Shown piece by piece: positions 34,273-44,600 of a stretch of DNA of 64,000 nt. Under the pieces are notes generated by a model. It was given only the letters and a program-made list of their open reading frames with translations. It did not search any database and had not been told where the DNA came from. Source of the DNA: Oscillibacter sp. Lineage in GTDB: Bacteria; Bacillota; Clostridia; Oscillospirales; Oscillospiraceae. The position numbers and the translations under genes were made by a program. Location: the NCBI GenBank assembly GCA_022797935.1, contig JAAWLO010000002.1, positions 1-64,000 on the forward strand. Direction: 5' to 3'. How positions within the stretch are numbered: the first letter of the stretch is position 1; each line of letters begins with the position of its first letter.

Positions 34273-35292
34273 ATGAAAACGATGAAACGGCTTGCCGCCC
34301 TGTTTTTGGGCCTGACCCTGACCCTCTCCCTGGCCGCCTGCGGCGGGGACGCCGCAGGCGATGCCGGAACGGACCATGCCGCCGGTGACAGCGGTGACGC
34401 CGCCGGAAAGTACCTCATCGGCATTTCCCAATACGGCGAACACGGTTCCCTGGACAACTGCCGCACCGGCTTCCTCCAGGGCCTGGAAGCAGCGGGCCTG
34501 AAAGAAGGCGTGGACTACGAGATCCACTACCAGAACGCCGGATTTGACGACAGCATTGCCACCCAGATTGGTCAGACCTTCTCCGCCGAGAATGTGGATA
34601 TGATGGTGGCCATTGCCACGCCCTCCGCCACGGCCTGCTTCGCCGCTGCCGAGGACAAGGACATCCCCGTCATCTTCACCGCCATCACTGACCCTGTGGG
34701 GGCCAGCCTGGACGCCGGAAACATCACCGGTACTTCCGACGTTCTGCCGGTGGAGGGTCAGCTCCAGCTCATCCGGGACCTCCAGCCCAACGCCAAAACC
34801 GTGGGCATCGTCTATACCACCAGCGAGGCCAATTCCGTCTACTCGGTGGGCGTCTACGAGGAAAAGGCCGCAGAGTACGGCTTTGCCATTGAGACCGTGG
34901 GCGTCACGGCCCAGTCGGAGGTCACCCAGGCGGTGGATACCCTGCTCTCCCGGGGGGTGGACTGCCTGTCCAACCTGACGGACAACACCGTTGTTGGCGT
35001 CCTCCCCGCCATTCTGGAGAAGACCAACGAGGCCGGTGTTCCGGTTTACGGTTCGGAAATCGAGCAGATGAAGTTGGGCTGTGTCGCAGGCGCGGGCCTG
35101 GATTATAGCAAGCTGGGCGTTCAGACCGGCCAGATGGCCGCCAAGGTCCTCCGGGGGGAAGCCCAGTGCCAGGACCTGCCCTACGAGGTCATTGAGAATT
35201 TCGACCTCTACCTCAATGGCGAAGTCCTTTCCGCCATGGGCATTGCGGTGCCGGAGAATGTCGCGGCCCAGGCGATTGACGTGGTTGGCTGA
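34273..35292 (+). CDS. trpX: ABC transporter substrate-binding lipoprotein (TrpX-like, PF04392 family)
   Basis: 339 aa. Start at ATG 34273 (AAAGGAG upstream); lipobox LAAC with Cys23. The mature part is an ABC_sub_bind-family (PF04392) protein: IGISQYGEHGSLDNCRTGFLQGL, then VAIATPSATACFAA and IFTAITDPVGASL. This family with its own permease and ATPase is the TrpXYZ-type importer known from streptococci under tryptophan T-box control. The UGG T-box here points to tryptophan or a close analogue as ligand. Confidence 0.88.
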   Translation: MKTMKRLAALFLGLTLTLSLAACGGDAAGDAGTDHAAGDSGDAAGKYLIGISQYGEHGSLDNCRTGFLQGLEAAGLKEGVDYEIHYQNAGFDDSIATQIGQTFSAENVDMMVAIATPSATACFAAAEDKDIPVIFTAITDPVGASLDAGNITGTSDVLPVEGQLQLIRDLQPNAKTVGIVYTTSEANSVYSVGVYEEKAAEYGFAIETVGVTAQSEVTQAVDTLLSRGVDCLSNLTDNTVVGVLPAILEKTNEAGVPVYGSEIEQMKLGCVAGAGLDYSKLGVQTGQMAAKVLRGEAQCQDLPYEVIENFDLYLNGEVLSAMGIAVPENVAAQAIDVVG

Positions 35293-35307
35293 GGAGGACG
35301 CGCGGTT

Positions 35308-36192
35308 ATGAAACTGATTACCTGCCTGTACGGAGGCGAGGAGCGGGTAGGGCTGCTGGCCGCGGGGGGAACGCTGGAAAAGCCCGCCGCGGAAGTGGTG
35401 CTGCTGCCCTATCCGGACATGAACGCCCTGATTGAGGCCGCCGCCGCAAACCCGAAAGTCCTGGACCAGCTGGGGGAGTATTACTACATCCAGGGCGTGC
35501 CTCTGGGGGACGTGACCCTCCTGGCCCCCATTCCCCGGCCCCGGCAGGATGTCATCTGCCTGGGCATGAACTACCAGGACCACGCCAAGGAGGCCGCCCA
35601 GTACGACGCGGAGGCCTTCACAAAGGACAAACCGGCGGCGGTGTACTTTTCCAAGCGGGTCAGCCGGGCCGGGGACCCCGACGGGGTGATTCCCAGCTAT
35701 AAGGGGCTGGTGAAGCGTCTGGACTACGAAGCGGAACTGGCCGTGATTATCGGCAGGACTGCCCGGGACGTCAAGGCGGAGGAGGCCGGGGACTATGTGT
35801 TCGGCTACACCGTTCTCAACGACGTGTCCGCCCGAGACATACAGACCGGCCACAAGCAGTGGTACTTCGGCAAGAGCCTGGATGGCTTTACCCCCCTGGG
35901 CCCCTGTATCCTCACGGCGGACAGAGAGGCGTTTCCCCCGGCGCTGGAGATCTCCTGCAAGGTCAACGGGGAGGAGCGCCAGCGTTCCAACACCGCGCGG
36001 CTGATTCACAGCATTCCGGAGGTGATTGCGGAGCTCTCCGCCGGCATGACTCTGCTGCCGGGGACTATCATCGCCACCGGCACCCCCGCCGGTGTGGGCA
36101 TGGGCCTGGACCCGCCGGAGTTTTTGAAGTACGGCGACGTGGTGGAGTGCTGCATCGAGGGCATTGGGACCCTGCGGAGCACGGTGCGTTAA
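35308..36192 (+). CDS. Fumarylacetoacetate hydrolase (FAH)-family enzyme
   Basis: 294 aa. C-terminal FAH domain with VICLGMNYQDHAKE, DYEAELAVIIG, GYTVLNDVSARDIQ, WYFGKSLDGFTPLGPCI and LLPGTIIATGTPAGVG; the acidic residues that ligate the divalent metal are present. The family cleaves C-C bonds, decarboxylates or hydrates 2-oxo and beta-keto acids. It lies between the binding protein and the permease of the tryptophan transporter, with GAGGAGG before the ATG, so it should follow tryptophan starvation control. Substrate is unknown; a tryptophan-derived or related keto acid is only a guess. Confidence 0.82.
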   Translation: MKLITCLYGGEERVGLLAAGGTLEKPAAEVVLLPYPDMNALIEAAAANPKVLDQLGEYYYIQGVPLGDVTLLAPIPRPRQDVICLGMNYQDHAKEAAQYDAEAFTKDKPAAVYFSKRVSRAGDPDGVIPSYKGLVKRLDYEAELAVIIGRTARDVKAEEAGDYVFGYTVLNDVSARDIQTGHKQWYFGKSLDGFTPLGPCILTADREAFPPALEISCKVNGEERQRSNTARLIHSIPEVIAELSAGMTLLPGTIIATGTPAGVGMGLDPPEFLKYGDVVECCIEGIGTLRSTVR

Positions 36193-36215
36193 TTCTTGCG
36201 AGGAGGCGGTTTGCC

Positions 36216-37154
36216 ATGCTGGACCTGCTGGTCAGCACCCTGACCCAGGGGCTGATTTACGCGCTGATTTCCTTCGGCGTCTATATTACCTATTCTATTC
36301 TGGACTTCCCGGACCTGGGGGTGGACGGCACCTTCCCCCTGGGGGCGGCAGTGACGGCGGTGCTGCTGGTAAAGGGGGTGAACCCCTGGCTGACCCTGCC
36401 CATAGCCCTGGCGGTGGGAGGGCTGGCGGGCTTGTTCACCGGCTTCGTCCATGTAAAGCTGGGAGTTCGGAACCTGCTGGCGGGCATCATCACCATGACG
36501 GCCCTGTTTTCCATCAACCTTCAGATTGCCGGGTCCAATCTCACGGTGGACCGGGGCACGGAGACGATTTTCACCTCCGGTCCCGTTCTGGCGGTGCTGG
36601 GGAACCTCACGCTGATGGAGCGGAAGCTGGTGGTGTCCCTGCTGCTGGTTGCGGCGGCGAAACTGGCCCTGGACGCCTATTTCCGGACGAAATCCGGCCT
36701 GCTGCTCCGGGCGGTGGGGGATAACGCCGGACTGGTCACCGCCCTGGGCAAGGACCGGGGCGCGGTGAAGCTGCTGGGCCTGGTGCTGTCCAACGCCCTG
36801 GTAGCCCTGGGGGGCTGTATCGTCTGCCACGAGCAGCGGAGCTTCTCCGCCACCATGGGTACCGGCCAGCTGGTCTACGGTCTGGCGGCGGTGATTATCG
36901 GCGTGTCCCTGCTGAATTTCTACGCCGGGTCGCCCCTGGCCCGGGCCCTGCGGGAGCGAAAGGCCCTGCGTTTTCTGGCGGTTCCCGCCGGGACCACGGC
37001 GGTGATTCTGGGCAGCATCCTCTACAAGCTCTGCGTCCAGGCGGCCCTGAGCGCGGGACTGCCCGCCAACATGATGAAGCTGGTGACGGCGGCGCTGTTT
37101 CTGCTGGTGCTGGTGCTGTCCGGCCGGAGGGGGGAGGAGATCATCCATGCTTGA
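36216..37154 (+). CDS. trpY: ABC transporter permease (TrpY-like)
   Basis: 312 aa from ATG 36216 with AGGAGG upstream (the track's longer version runs inside the FAH gene). Branched-chain-type permease with about eight helices; LDFPDLGVDGTFPLGAAVTA and VKLGVRNLLAGIITMTALFSINL are typical of the permeases that accompany PF04392 binding proteins. The ATPase gene overlaps its end by 8 bases. Confidence 0.85.
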   Translation: MLDLLVSTLTQGLIYALISFGVYITYSILDFPDLGVDGTFPLGAAVTAVLLVKGVNPWLTLPIALAVGGLAGLFTGFVHVKLGVRNLLAGIITMTALFSINLQIAGSNLTVDRGTETIFTSGPVLAVLGNLTLMERKLVVSLLLVAAAKLALDAYFRTKSGLLLRAVGDNAGLVTALGKDRGAVKLLGLVLSNALVALGGCIVCHEQRSFSATMGTGQLVYGLAAVIIGVSLLNFYAGSPLARALRERKALRFLAVPAGTTAVILGSILYKLCVQAALSAGLPANMMKLVTAALFLLVLVLSGRRGEEIIHA

Positions 37155-37920
37155 GCTGCGGAATGTGACGAAGATCTACAACCCCGGGACGGTGACCGAG
37201 CAGCGGCTGTTCCAGGATTTTTCCCTGACGGTGGAAGAAGGCCAGTTCGTGACGGTTGTCGGCGGCAATGGCAGCGGCAAAACCTCCCTGCTGAACATCA
37301 TCTGCGGTACGATTCCCATTGAGGGAGGAGACGTGCTGGTGGACGGAACGAGCATCGCCAAGCAGAAGGACTACCAGCGATGCGCCGCGCTGGGCCGGGT
37401 GTACCAGGACCCGTCGGCGGGGACCTGCCCCCATCTGACTGTGCTGGAAAATCTCTCCCTGGCGGACAACAAGGGGAAGGCCTTTGGTCTGAGGCGGGGG
37501 GTGGACCGGCGGCGGGCGGAGTCCTACCGGGAGAAGCTGCGGGCTCTGGACCTGGGGCTGGAGGATAAGCTGGACGTGGGCATGGGGTCTCTCTCCGGCG
37601 GACAGCGGCAGGCCGTGGCCCTGCTGATGGCCACCATGACGCCCCTGCGCTTCCTCATCCTCGACGAGCACACGGCGGCCCTGGACCCCAAGACGGCGGA
37701 GGTCATCATGGCTCTGACGGATCAGGTGGTCCGGGAGAAAGGGCTCACCGCCGTGATGGTGACCCACAACCTCCGCCACGCGGCGGCCTACGGCGACCGG
37801 ATTCTGATGATGAACCAGGGCCGGGTTGTGTTGGACCGGGCCGGAGCGGAGAAACAGGCCACCTCCATGGAGGACATTCTGGAGCAGTTCAACCGGATTT
37901 CGCTGGAGTGCGGAACTTGA
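37147..37920 (+). CDS. trpZ: ABC transporter ATP-binding protein (TrpZ-like)
   Basis: 257 aa. Walker A GGNGSGKTS, signature SLSGGQRQAVALLMA, and Walker B FLILDEHTAALDPKT. In this subfamily the residue after the Walker B Asp-Glu is His (DEHTAALDP), as seen in YtrE/TrpZ-like ATPases. Last gene of the tryptophan-regulated operon, followed by a strong terminator. Confidence 0.88.
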   Translation: MLELRNVTKIYNPGTVTEQRLFQDFSLTVEEGQFVTVVGGNGSGKTSLLNIICGTIPIEGGDVLVDGTSIAKQKDYQRCAALGRVYQDPSAGTCPHLTVLENLSLADNKGKAFGLRRGVDRRRAESYREKLRALDLGLEDKLDVGMGSLSGGQRQAVALLMATMTPLRFLILDEHTAALDPKTAEVIMALTDQVVREKGLTAVMVTHNLRHAAAYGDRILMMNQGRVVLDRAGAEKQATSMEDILEQFNRISLECGT

Positions 37921-37935
37921 GATATTGAAATTTTC

Positions 37936-37966
37936 AGGACGGCGCAGTCTGCGCCGTCCTGTTTTG
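37936..37966 (+). terminator. Intrinsic terminator of the trp transporter operon
   Basis: AGGACGGCGCA / TGCGCCGTCCT with a 3-base loop, then GTTTTG. Confidence 0.85.
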
Positions 37967-38003
37967 TGCAGGAGAGCCTGGAAATTCTGCCAGAACTTGT
38001 CTG

Positions 38004-38032
38004 TTGCCTGAAGCGGAGCGGCGGAGTACAAT
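38004..38032 (+). promoter_or_regulatory. Sigma-A promoter of the GH18-SLH gene
   Basis: TTGCCT, 17 bases, TACAAT. Confidence 0.75.
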
Positions 38033-38066
38033 GGAGAGGACTTCATTTCCGGAAAGGAGCGTGCGA

Positions 38067-39731
38067 ATGGGTATCAAGCGCCGCCTGGGGGCCCTGCTGC
38101 TGGCCCTGTTTCTTGTGACCGCACTCAGCGAGCCGGGGCAGGCCGGGCCGCCAAAGAACGGGGAAGCGGTGGGCTACTATGCCGCCTGGGCCGCCGGGCA
38201 GGGCTACAAACCAGAGGATATCCCGGCGGAACGGTTTACCCAGATCAATTACGCCTTCGCCAAAATCGAGAATGGTCTTCTGGTCCTGGAGAATCCGGAG
38301 CGGGACCGGGGCCTGCTGAAGCGTCTCGCCGCCCTGCGGAGCCGGAATCCGGACCTGAAAATTGTTCTCTCGGTAGGGGGGTGGGACGGGTCCGGAGGTT
38401 TTTCCGACGCGGCCTCCAGCGATTCCCGGCGGAGAATCTTTGCCCGGAGCTGTTTGGAGCTGCTGCAGGATACGGGTCTGGACGGCCTGGACCTGGATTG
38501 GGAGTATCCCGTTTCCGGCGGCGCCGCCGGTACGGTCCACCGGCCTCAGGACAAGCAGAATTTCACGCTGCTGCTGAAAACGCTTCGGGAGACCCTGGGA
38601 CAGAAGTACCGGCTGACCATAGCCGGGGCGCTGGGCAGCGGCTATCTGAATCAGATTGAGCCCCAGGCGGCGGCGGAGCAGGTGGACCATATTTTTCTCA
38701 TGGCCTACGACGTCCACGGGCCCTGGGACCGTTATACGGACTTCAACGCACCCCTTTACACGCCCACAGATGCCTCGCCCCAACAGCGAAGCAGTGTGGA
38801 CAGCGGGTTATCGGCCTGGCTGGACCGGGGAGTTCCGCCGGAAAAGCTGATATTGGGGATGCCTCTCTACGGCTACATATACCACGGGGTGTCCAGCCGG
38901 AACAACGGCCTCTACAACCGCTATGACCGCGCCCAATCCATCCCCTGGAACCGGGTGAAAAGCGAGTACCTGAACCACACGGCCTATCTCCAGCTGCGCC
39001 ACCCGGAGGCGGAGACGCCCTATCTGTACGGAAACCGGACCTTCCTCTCCTATGACGACCCGGCCTCCATAGCCGCCAAAGCCGCGCTGGCCCGAAAACG
39101 GGGGCTTGGCGGCGTGGGCTTCTGGGAGCTGTCCCAGGATGCGGCGGGAGAGCTGACGGAGAGTGCCTGGACTGCCTGGAACGGCGGGGGCTTTCTGGAC
39201 GTGCCCCACGACGTTTGGTATGCCGGAGCCGTGGAGGCGGTGTGTGCCGCCGGGCTGATGAAGGGCACCGGACCGGGGACCTTTTCCCCCGGAGCGGCGG
39301 TGACCCGGGGGCAGATTGCCACGATTGTCCACCGTCTGGCGGGAGAGCCCGCCGCAGGGGGAACGGCCTTTTCGGACGCGCCTTCCTCCGCCTATTACGG
39401 CAGAGCGGTTGCCTGGGCGGCGGAGACGGGAGTCGTGACAGGCTTTGCCGATGGAACCTTCCGGCCGGACCTGCCGGTGACCCGCCAGCAGCTGGCGGCG
39501 ATTTTCTGGCGCTATGCCGTTCTCCAGGGAAAGGACAGCGGAAAACGGGCGGCGCTGGAGGACTGCCGGGATTTCGGTCAAGTTGGCGCTTACGCCCGGG
39601 AACCCCTGTCCTGGGCCGCAGCAGAGGGAATTTTGCAGGGGACGAAGGGGGGAGACCTCCTCCCCCAGGGAACCGCTGCCCGGGGACAGACGGCGGTGAT
39701 GCTGGAGCGTTTTCAGCGGCTGCTGGCGTAA
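38067..39731 (+). CDS. Exported GH18 (chitinase-like) protein with SLH repeats
   Basis: 554 aa. Start ATG 38067 with GGAAAGGAG 7 bases upstream; a signal peptide covers ~residues 1-28. The GH18 barrel is clear: VGYYAAWAAGQGY, KIVLSVGGWDGSGGFSDA and the catalytic DGLDLDWEYP, with MAYDVHGPWD later. The last ~180 residues contain three SLH-like repeats that attach proteins to the cell wall. It should cleave beta-1,4-linked GlcNAc polymers (chitin, or peptidoglycan-type glycan) at the surface. Products could feed the amino-sugar locus upstream, though it is not in that operon. Confidence 0.88.
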   Translation: MGIKRRLGALLLALFLVTALSEPGQAGPPKNGEAVGYYAAWAAGQGYKPEDIPAERFTQINYAFAKIENGLLVLENPERDRGLLKRLAALRSRNPDLKIVLSVGGWDGSGGFSDAASSDSRRRIFARSCLELLQDTGLDGLDLDWEYPVSGGAAGTVHRPQDKQNFTLLLKTLRETLGQKYRLTIAGALGSGYLNQIEPQAAAEQVDHIFLMAYDVHGPWDRYTDFNAPLYTPTDASPQQRSSVDSGLSAWLDRGVPPEKLILGMPLYGYIYHGVSSRNNGLYNRYDRAQSIPWNRVKSEYLNHTAYLQLRHPEAETPYLYGNRTFLSYDDPASIAAKAALARKRGLGGVGFWELSQDAAGELTESAWTAWNGGGFLDVPHDVWYAGAVEAVCAAGLMKGTGPGTFSPGAAVTRGQIATIVHRLAGEPAAGGTAFSDAPSSAYYGRAVAWAAETGVVTGFADGTFRPDLPVTRQQLAAIFWRYAVLQGKDSGKRAALEDCRDFGQVGAYAREPLSWAAAEGILQGTKGGDLLPQGTAARGQTAVMLERFQRLLA

Positions 39732-39757
39732 GAGCGTTCCCCAGGTCCTGCTGTTCT

Positions 39758-39793
39758 GAGCCCCAGACGGTGCGTGCGCACGGTCTGGGGCTC
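39758..39793 (+). terminator. Probable terminator of the GH18 gene
   Basis: GAGCCCCAGAC / GTCTGGGGCTC form a strong hairpin with an inner GC-rich loop; the following TGCTTAT is a poor U-tract, so efficiency is doubtful. Confidence 0.5.
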
Positions 39794-39836
39794 TGCTTAT
39801 GCTGCGGAACGAAAACCGGGCGGAACAAAAACGGGA

Positions 39837-39865
39837 TTGAAACGCCGCTGGAAATGCGCTATAAT
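39837..39865 (+). promoter_or_regulatory. Sigma-A promoter of the second Hsp70 operon
   Basis: TTGAAA, 17 bases, TATAAT. No CIRCE sequence is present here, so this operon is not under HrcA. Confidence 0.88.
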
Positions 39866-39918
39866 CAGAGCCGAAAACCCAGGCTTGGGACAATTTTCAG
39901 GAAACGGGGGAATCCGGC

Positions 39919-41628
39919 ATGGCAGTGATTGGAATCGATCTGGGAACCACCAACAGTCTGGCCTGTGTCTTCCGGAAGGGCAGAGCGGAACTGATTCCAA
40001 ACGGCTTGGGCGCTTACCAGACCCGAAGCGCCGTCAGCCTTCTGGAGGATGGGACGGTTCTCACCGGCGCGGCGGCGGCGGAACGTCTGGTGACCCACCC
40101 GGAGACCTCAGCGGCCTCCTTCAAAGTCTGGATGGGGACGGAACGGACCGTCCGGCTGGGGGAGCGGGACTTTACGCCGGAGGAGCTGTCGGCCTTTGTT
40201 CTCCGGCAGCTGAAGGCGGACGCGGAGCGTTATCTGGGGGAGGAGGTGCGGGAGGCTGTCATCAGTGTCCCGGCTTATTTCAACGACAACCAGCGCTGTG
40301 CCACGAAACTGGCCGCCCAGCTGGCGGGGCTGACGGTGGAGCGCCTCATCAACGAGCCCTCGGCTGCGGCGCTGTACCACCGGCAGGCGGCGGGAAGCGG
40401 CGACGGGCAGATGATGGTGGTGGACTTCGGCGGCGGCACGCTGGACGTGAGTCTGGTGGAGTGCTTTGAAAATATCATAGAAATCACGGCCATCGCCGGG
40501 GACAACCGCCTGGGGGGCAACGACATTGACCAAGCGGTTGCCCGCCGCTTCTGCCAGGAAAATGGGCTGGTGCTGGAGGAGCTGCCTCCTGCCGCCCAGG
40601 CGTCTCTTCTGGGGCAGGCGGAGACGGTGAAGCGGGTGCTGTCCGCCGCCCCGGCGGCGGTAATGGCCCTCCAGACGGAGACGGGGCGCTGGAGCTTTAC
40701 CCTGACCCGGCCATTGCTGCGGGAGCTGTGCGCCCCCGTGTTCCGCCGTGTGGGGGAAGTCATCCGCCGGGCGCTGCAGAACCATGGACGGGAAAGCCGG
40801 GTGGATCAGGTGGTCCTGGTGGGCGGGTCGGCCCAGATGCCGGTGTTCGGCGATTTTTTGGAGGAGCTTTTTGGACGCCGCCCCGCTGTGGCCGCCCAGC
40901 CTGGGGAGACCGTCGCGCTGGGCGTGGGCCTGTGCGCGGGCATCAAGGAGCGGGCTCAGGACCTGCGGGACCTGGTGATGACGGACGTCTGTCCCTTTTC
41001 CCTGGGGGTGGCCACCTACAGTCACGCCCGCGACAAGACGCCGCACATGGCGTTCCTCATCCCCCGCAGCAGTATGCTGCCCGCCAGTCACCAGCAGACC
41101 TTCTACACGCTGTTCCACAACCAGAGGGCCCTGCGTTTTGAAATCTACCAGGGTGAGGGCTACTACGCTTCGGAGAACCTGAAACTGGGAGAACTGGAGG
41201 TGCAGGTGCCGCCAGGGCCTCCGGGCGAGCAGTCCGCCTGCGTTACCTTTACGTATGACATTGACGGGGTGCTCCATGTCAGCGCCCGCAGCAGCGGCGG
41301 GGACTACCGGGACCGGCTGATTCTCAATCCCCGTCTCCGGCTCAGCGGCGAGGCCCTGGAACAGGCGCGGGCACGGCTGGAGGAAGTCCGGCTGGCCGCG
41401 CGGAACGAAGGGGACCGGCTGCTGACGGAGCGGGCCCTGCGGCTGTACGAGGAGCTTCCCCCCACCCGGCGGGATGAGGCCGCCTGGCTGCTTCAGCGCT
41501 TTCAGATAGCGGAAGAGGGGGACCGGATTGAGCGGGAAAAGGCCCGGCGGGCTCTGGCAGAAGGCCTGGACCGCCTGGAGGAGTGGCTGCACAGGGATCC
41601 CTTCGGCTTTTGGCCGGAGGAGGAGTAA
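39919..41628 (+). CDS. Second, divergent Hsp70 (HscC-like DnaK paralogue)
   Basis: 569 aa, ~40 shorter than DnaK. ATPase motifs [30 protein letters not shown] and VVLVGGSAQMPVFGDFLEELFGRRP are intact. The substrate-binding domain begins DVCPFSLGVATYSH and the lid is short, ending GFWPEEE without the usual DnaK acidic tail. The length and the linker region (DVCPFSLGVAT) resemble HscC. It is followed 11 bases later by a J-domain-like protein gene with its own AAAGGAG, so the two are a likely chaperone/co-chaperone pair. Client proteins are unknown. Confidence 0.88.
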   Translation: MAVIGIDLGTTNSLACVFRKGRAELIPNGLGAYQTRSAVSLLEDGTVLTGAAAAERLVTHPETSAASFKVWMGTERTVRLGERDFTPEELSAFVLRQLKADAERYLGEEVREAVISVPAYFNDNQRCATKLAAQLAGLTVERLINEPSAAALYHRQAAGSGDGQMMVVDFGGGTLDVSLVECFENIIEITAIAGDNRLGGNDIDQAVARRFCQENGLVLEELPPAAQASLLGQAETVKRVLSAAPAAVMALQTETGRWSFTLTRPLLRELCAPVFRRVGEVIRRALQNHGRESRVDQVVLVGGSAQMPVFGDFLEELFGRRPAVAAQPGETVALGVGLCAGIKERAQDLRDLVMTDVCPFSLGVATYSHARDKTPHMAFLIPRSSMLPASHQQTFYTLFHNQRALRFEIYQGEGYYASENLKLGELEVQVPPGPPGEQSACVTFTYDIDGVLHVSARSSGGDYRDRLILNPRLRLSGEALEQARARLEEVRLAARNEGDRLLTERALRLYEELPPTRRDEAAWLLQRFQIAEEGDRIEREKARRALAEGLDRLEEWLHRDPFGFWPEEE

Positions 41629-41639
41629 AGGAGATTGCC

Positions 41640-44600
41640 ATGGACTGGATTTGGAGTATGCTGGAAATCGAGCCCACCCGGAACCCGGTGGAGATCAGAC
41701 GGGCCTACGCCCGCTTGACGGGAAACTATCACCCGGAGGAGGACCCGGAGGGCTTTCTGCGCCTGCGGCAGGCCTATCAGGCGGCGCTGGCCTGGGCGGA
41801 GGGAGCGGATTCGCCGGAGGACCCGGAGGACGGTTCCTGGGAAATGGAGGAAGAAGAGCCGGAATCCGGCGGCTGGCGTCTGCGGGAGCCCGAGACGCCG
41901 GAGGAGGGAAACCCCTACCGGGACCATCCGGCGGTGCGGACCTTCGCGGAGCTGTATGGCGGCAAACAGCGCCGGGATTCCCGCCGGTGGATGGAGTACG
42001 TCACCTCCCCCGCTTTTCTGGAGGTCATGCGCCAGCCGGATTTTACGGCGCAGCTGCTGGCGGAAGTTGAGAAGACGGAGGAGCCGCCCAGCCGGGAGTT
42101 GCTGACCTGGCTTTCCGCAGCCTATCAGTACGCCCGGCAGGAGACCCAGGAGGGCCTGCAGTTTCAGCTGGCCCAGGGCGCGGCGTTTGAGGGAATCCGG
42201 TCCATCTTCGAGATTGCGGCCCGAGGTCCCGCACCGAAGCGCTTTGCGGGGGATGCCATGGCCCTGTTCATCAGCTTCTTCGAGTATAACCGCCTCTGCA
42301 CCCTGGCTGAGAGCGGTTGGAGCGAAGCGGCTTTGGAGGAGGCCGGGCAGATTCTGGGCCGCTATGTCACCGCCTATCTGCAGGACAAGTGCGTCAAGCG
42401 GGAGTGGAACGACGTGGAGCGCCACCCGGCCAGCCTGCGGCTTGTGGAGCAGTTTTTCCGGAGAAGAGACCTGCCGGAGACGCTGTACCGGATGCTGTGG
42501 AACAAGCTGAATCTGAAAACGGCTCTCTTCGGCCGGGCGAAGGTACTGTATCAGCCCCTGCGGGAACTGGTGATGGAACGGGTCCCGGGCATAGACAACG
42601 AAGAGGTTCTGAACTTCCGGGAGCTGAACAAGGCTCATGACGCATACCGCTGGAAGGCGGAAAAGCTGGAGCAGGAGGGAGACCCGGCAGGGGCGGCGGC
42701 GGAGACCGAGGCCTTTTTTGCCCGGGAGGATTTCCAGAGGGCGCTGGGAGACCAGCGCTTTGTGGAGGAACAGCTGCTGCATTACTGGCTGGGCATTTAC
42801 CATCCCTCTCTGAGCTTCCAGCAGCGGCTGCTGGCTTATTGTCAGGCCAATTCCGCCATGCCGATGCGGAGCCGGGTGGAAGCGTGGCTGAAGCAGAGCT
42901 TCCAGGACCTGGAGACCCAACGCTGCAACCAGGAGGACGCCGGCGCCCCAGTGCCGGAGGGCATACCGCCGCTGGCCAACCGGCCCTTTTTCCGCTACTG
43001 GCTGCATGTGGGGTTCCACACCGCCAAAGACCCGGACAGCGGCATGCCTCTGCCGGTTTACCTCGAACAGGTCCTGCCCTTCCAGCCCCGGTGGGGGGAA
43101 GCGCTGCTGTCCCGGACCTTCACCACGGTTGTGGAAGGGGCGGACATTGAGCTGCGCTTTCACCGGCGGTATCTGGAATACCGGGTGGAGGGACGGCCGG
43201 TTTACCAGCAGTGCCTCCCGTGGGAGCTGCTGGCGGAACAGAGCGGGGATACGTTCTTCTATCTTCTGCCTATGACCGCCGCCTTCTACAGCCAGCGGGA
43301 TACGGTGTATCCGGAACTGCTGCGCCGTCTGGAGGGCACTGCCGCCCCGGCGGAGGAACAGGCTTTTCTGGCGGGCTGCCTGACGGATTACCTCTGCCGT
43401 CTCCCCGCCCTGGAGGACCCGGAGGGGGATCCCCTGGCGGCGCTGCCTCTGGAACTCTTTGCCGAGGATGAGGAGCGGCTGTTTGGCGCGTCCTGGTATC
43501 CCCGGGAAGGGGTGCTGCTGCTGTTTGAGCAGACGGCTGGCGGACGGCGGGCGCTGCCGCGGGGAGAGTATGAAGGCCTTTTTGACGAAGACGCGGCCCT
43601 GTCCGTGGCCCGGCGGCTGCTGGATGAGGTGGTGTCCCCGGTATCCTTCCATCTCTCCCGGCTGCGGGAGCTGCCCATGCGGGCTTACGCCCAGCCCCTG
43701 CGGGGACCGGAGGTCTTTCTGGAGGGGGAGGAGACGGAGAAGGGGGATGTCATCCTGCCGGAAGAAGTGCTGGCGGAGCAGCTGCGCCGTTTCGCGGAGG
43801 GAGAGCTGCGGCGGCTGGAAATCCACTGGTACAGCTATGACCTGGTGTTTGTCTGGGACCGGGCGGGATACGCCTGTTTCCTCTTTGAGCGGCTCTACAG
43901 TACCTGGTATACCATGCTCTCCCAGCCGGAGGTCTACCAGACCATAGACTGGAAGGACACCGCGTACGTCCCCTTCGGCCTGGGAAAGCTGCCCGCATAC
44001 TGCCTGTTCCGGGATACCGGCGGCATCTTCCGGAATCTGGACCTGGTCTTTGCCCAGCTGGAACAGGGCCGTCCGGAGACCCGGTTCGGGGACCGGTGGC
44101 TCTGGGCCTCCCACACGGACCTCCATGATTCCAAGCACAGGAAGCTCATGGCCCAACAGAAGCTGGCGGGCTATCCGCCGGAGCGGGGGCGGAATTACAT
44201 TCTTGCCAAGTTCGTTTTCCGGCAGCATCCGCAGGCGCTGGAGGTTCTGACAACGGAGGGGGAACGGACCCGGACGGAAATCCGCAGCGGCACCTATGGC
44301 CAGGCGGGCGAGGCGTTGGTTCACTTCATGCAGGGCAAGCTGGCCCGCCTGCGGCTGACCTGGGAGGCGGATACGCCGGAGGCCCGGCACTTGGTGCTGC
44401 TACAGGATGGCGGGCGCTATCAGATGGTCTGGCTTCAGGACGGCAAGCGCCGGGCGGAGTTCTATGTGGCGGATGTCCCTGCCTATCTGAAGGTGGAGGG
44501 AAAGAAGTATCCCAAAGAGACCTTCCTGGGCCGGACGGTGCCGGCGTATCTGGTTCACGGGGACCTGAAGCGGATTCGGAACGGTCTGGACCTGCTGCTG

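Noticed and set aside
41502-44390. 962-aa ORF antisense to the giant J-like protein
   Set aside because: Low-complexity Pro/Gln/Arg/Leu-rich translation, no start context; a shadow of the GC-rich sense gene.
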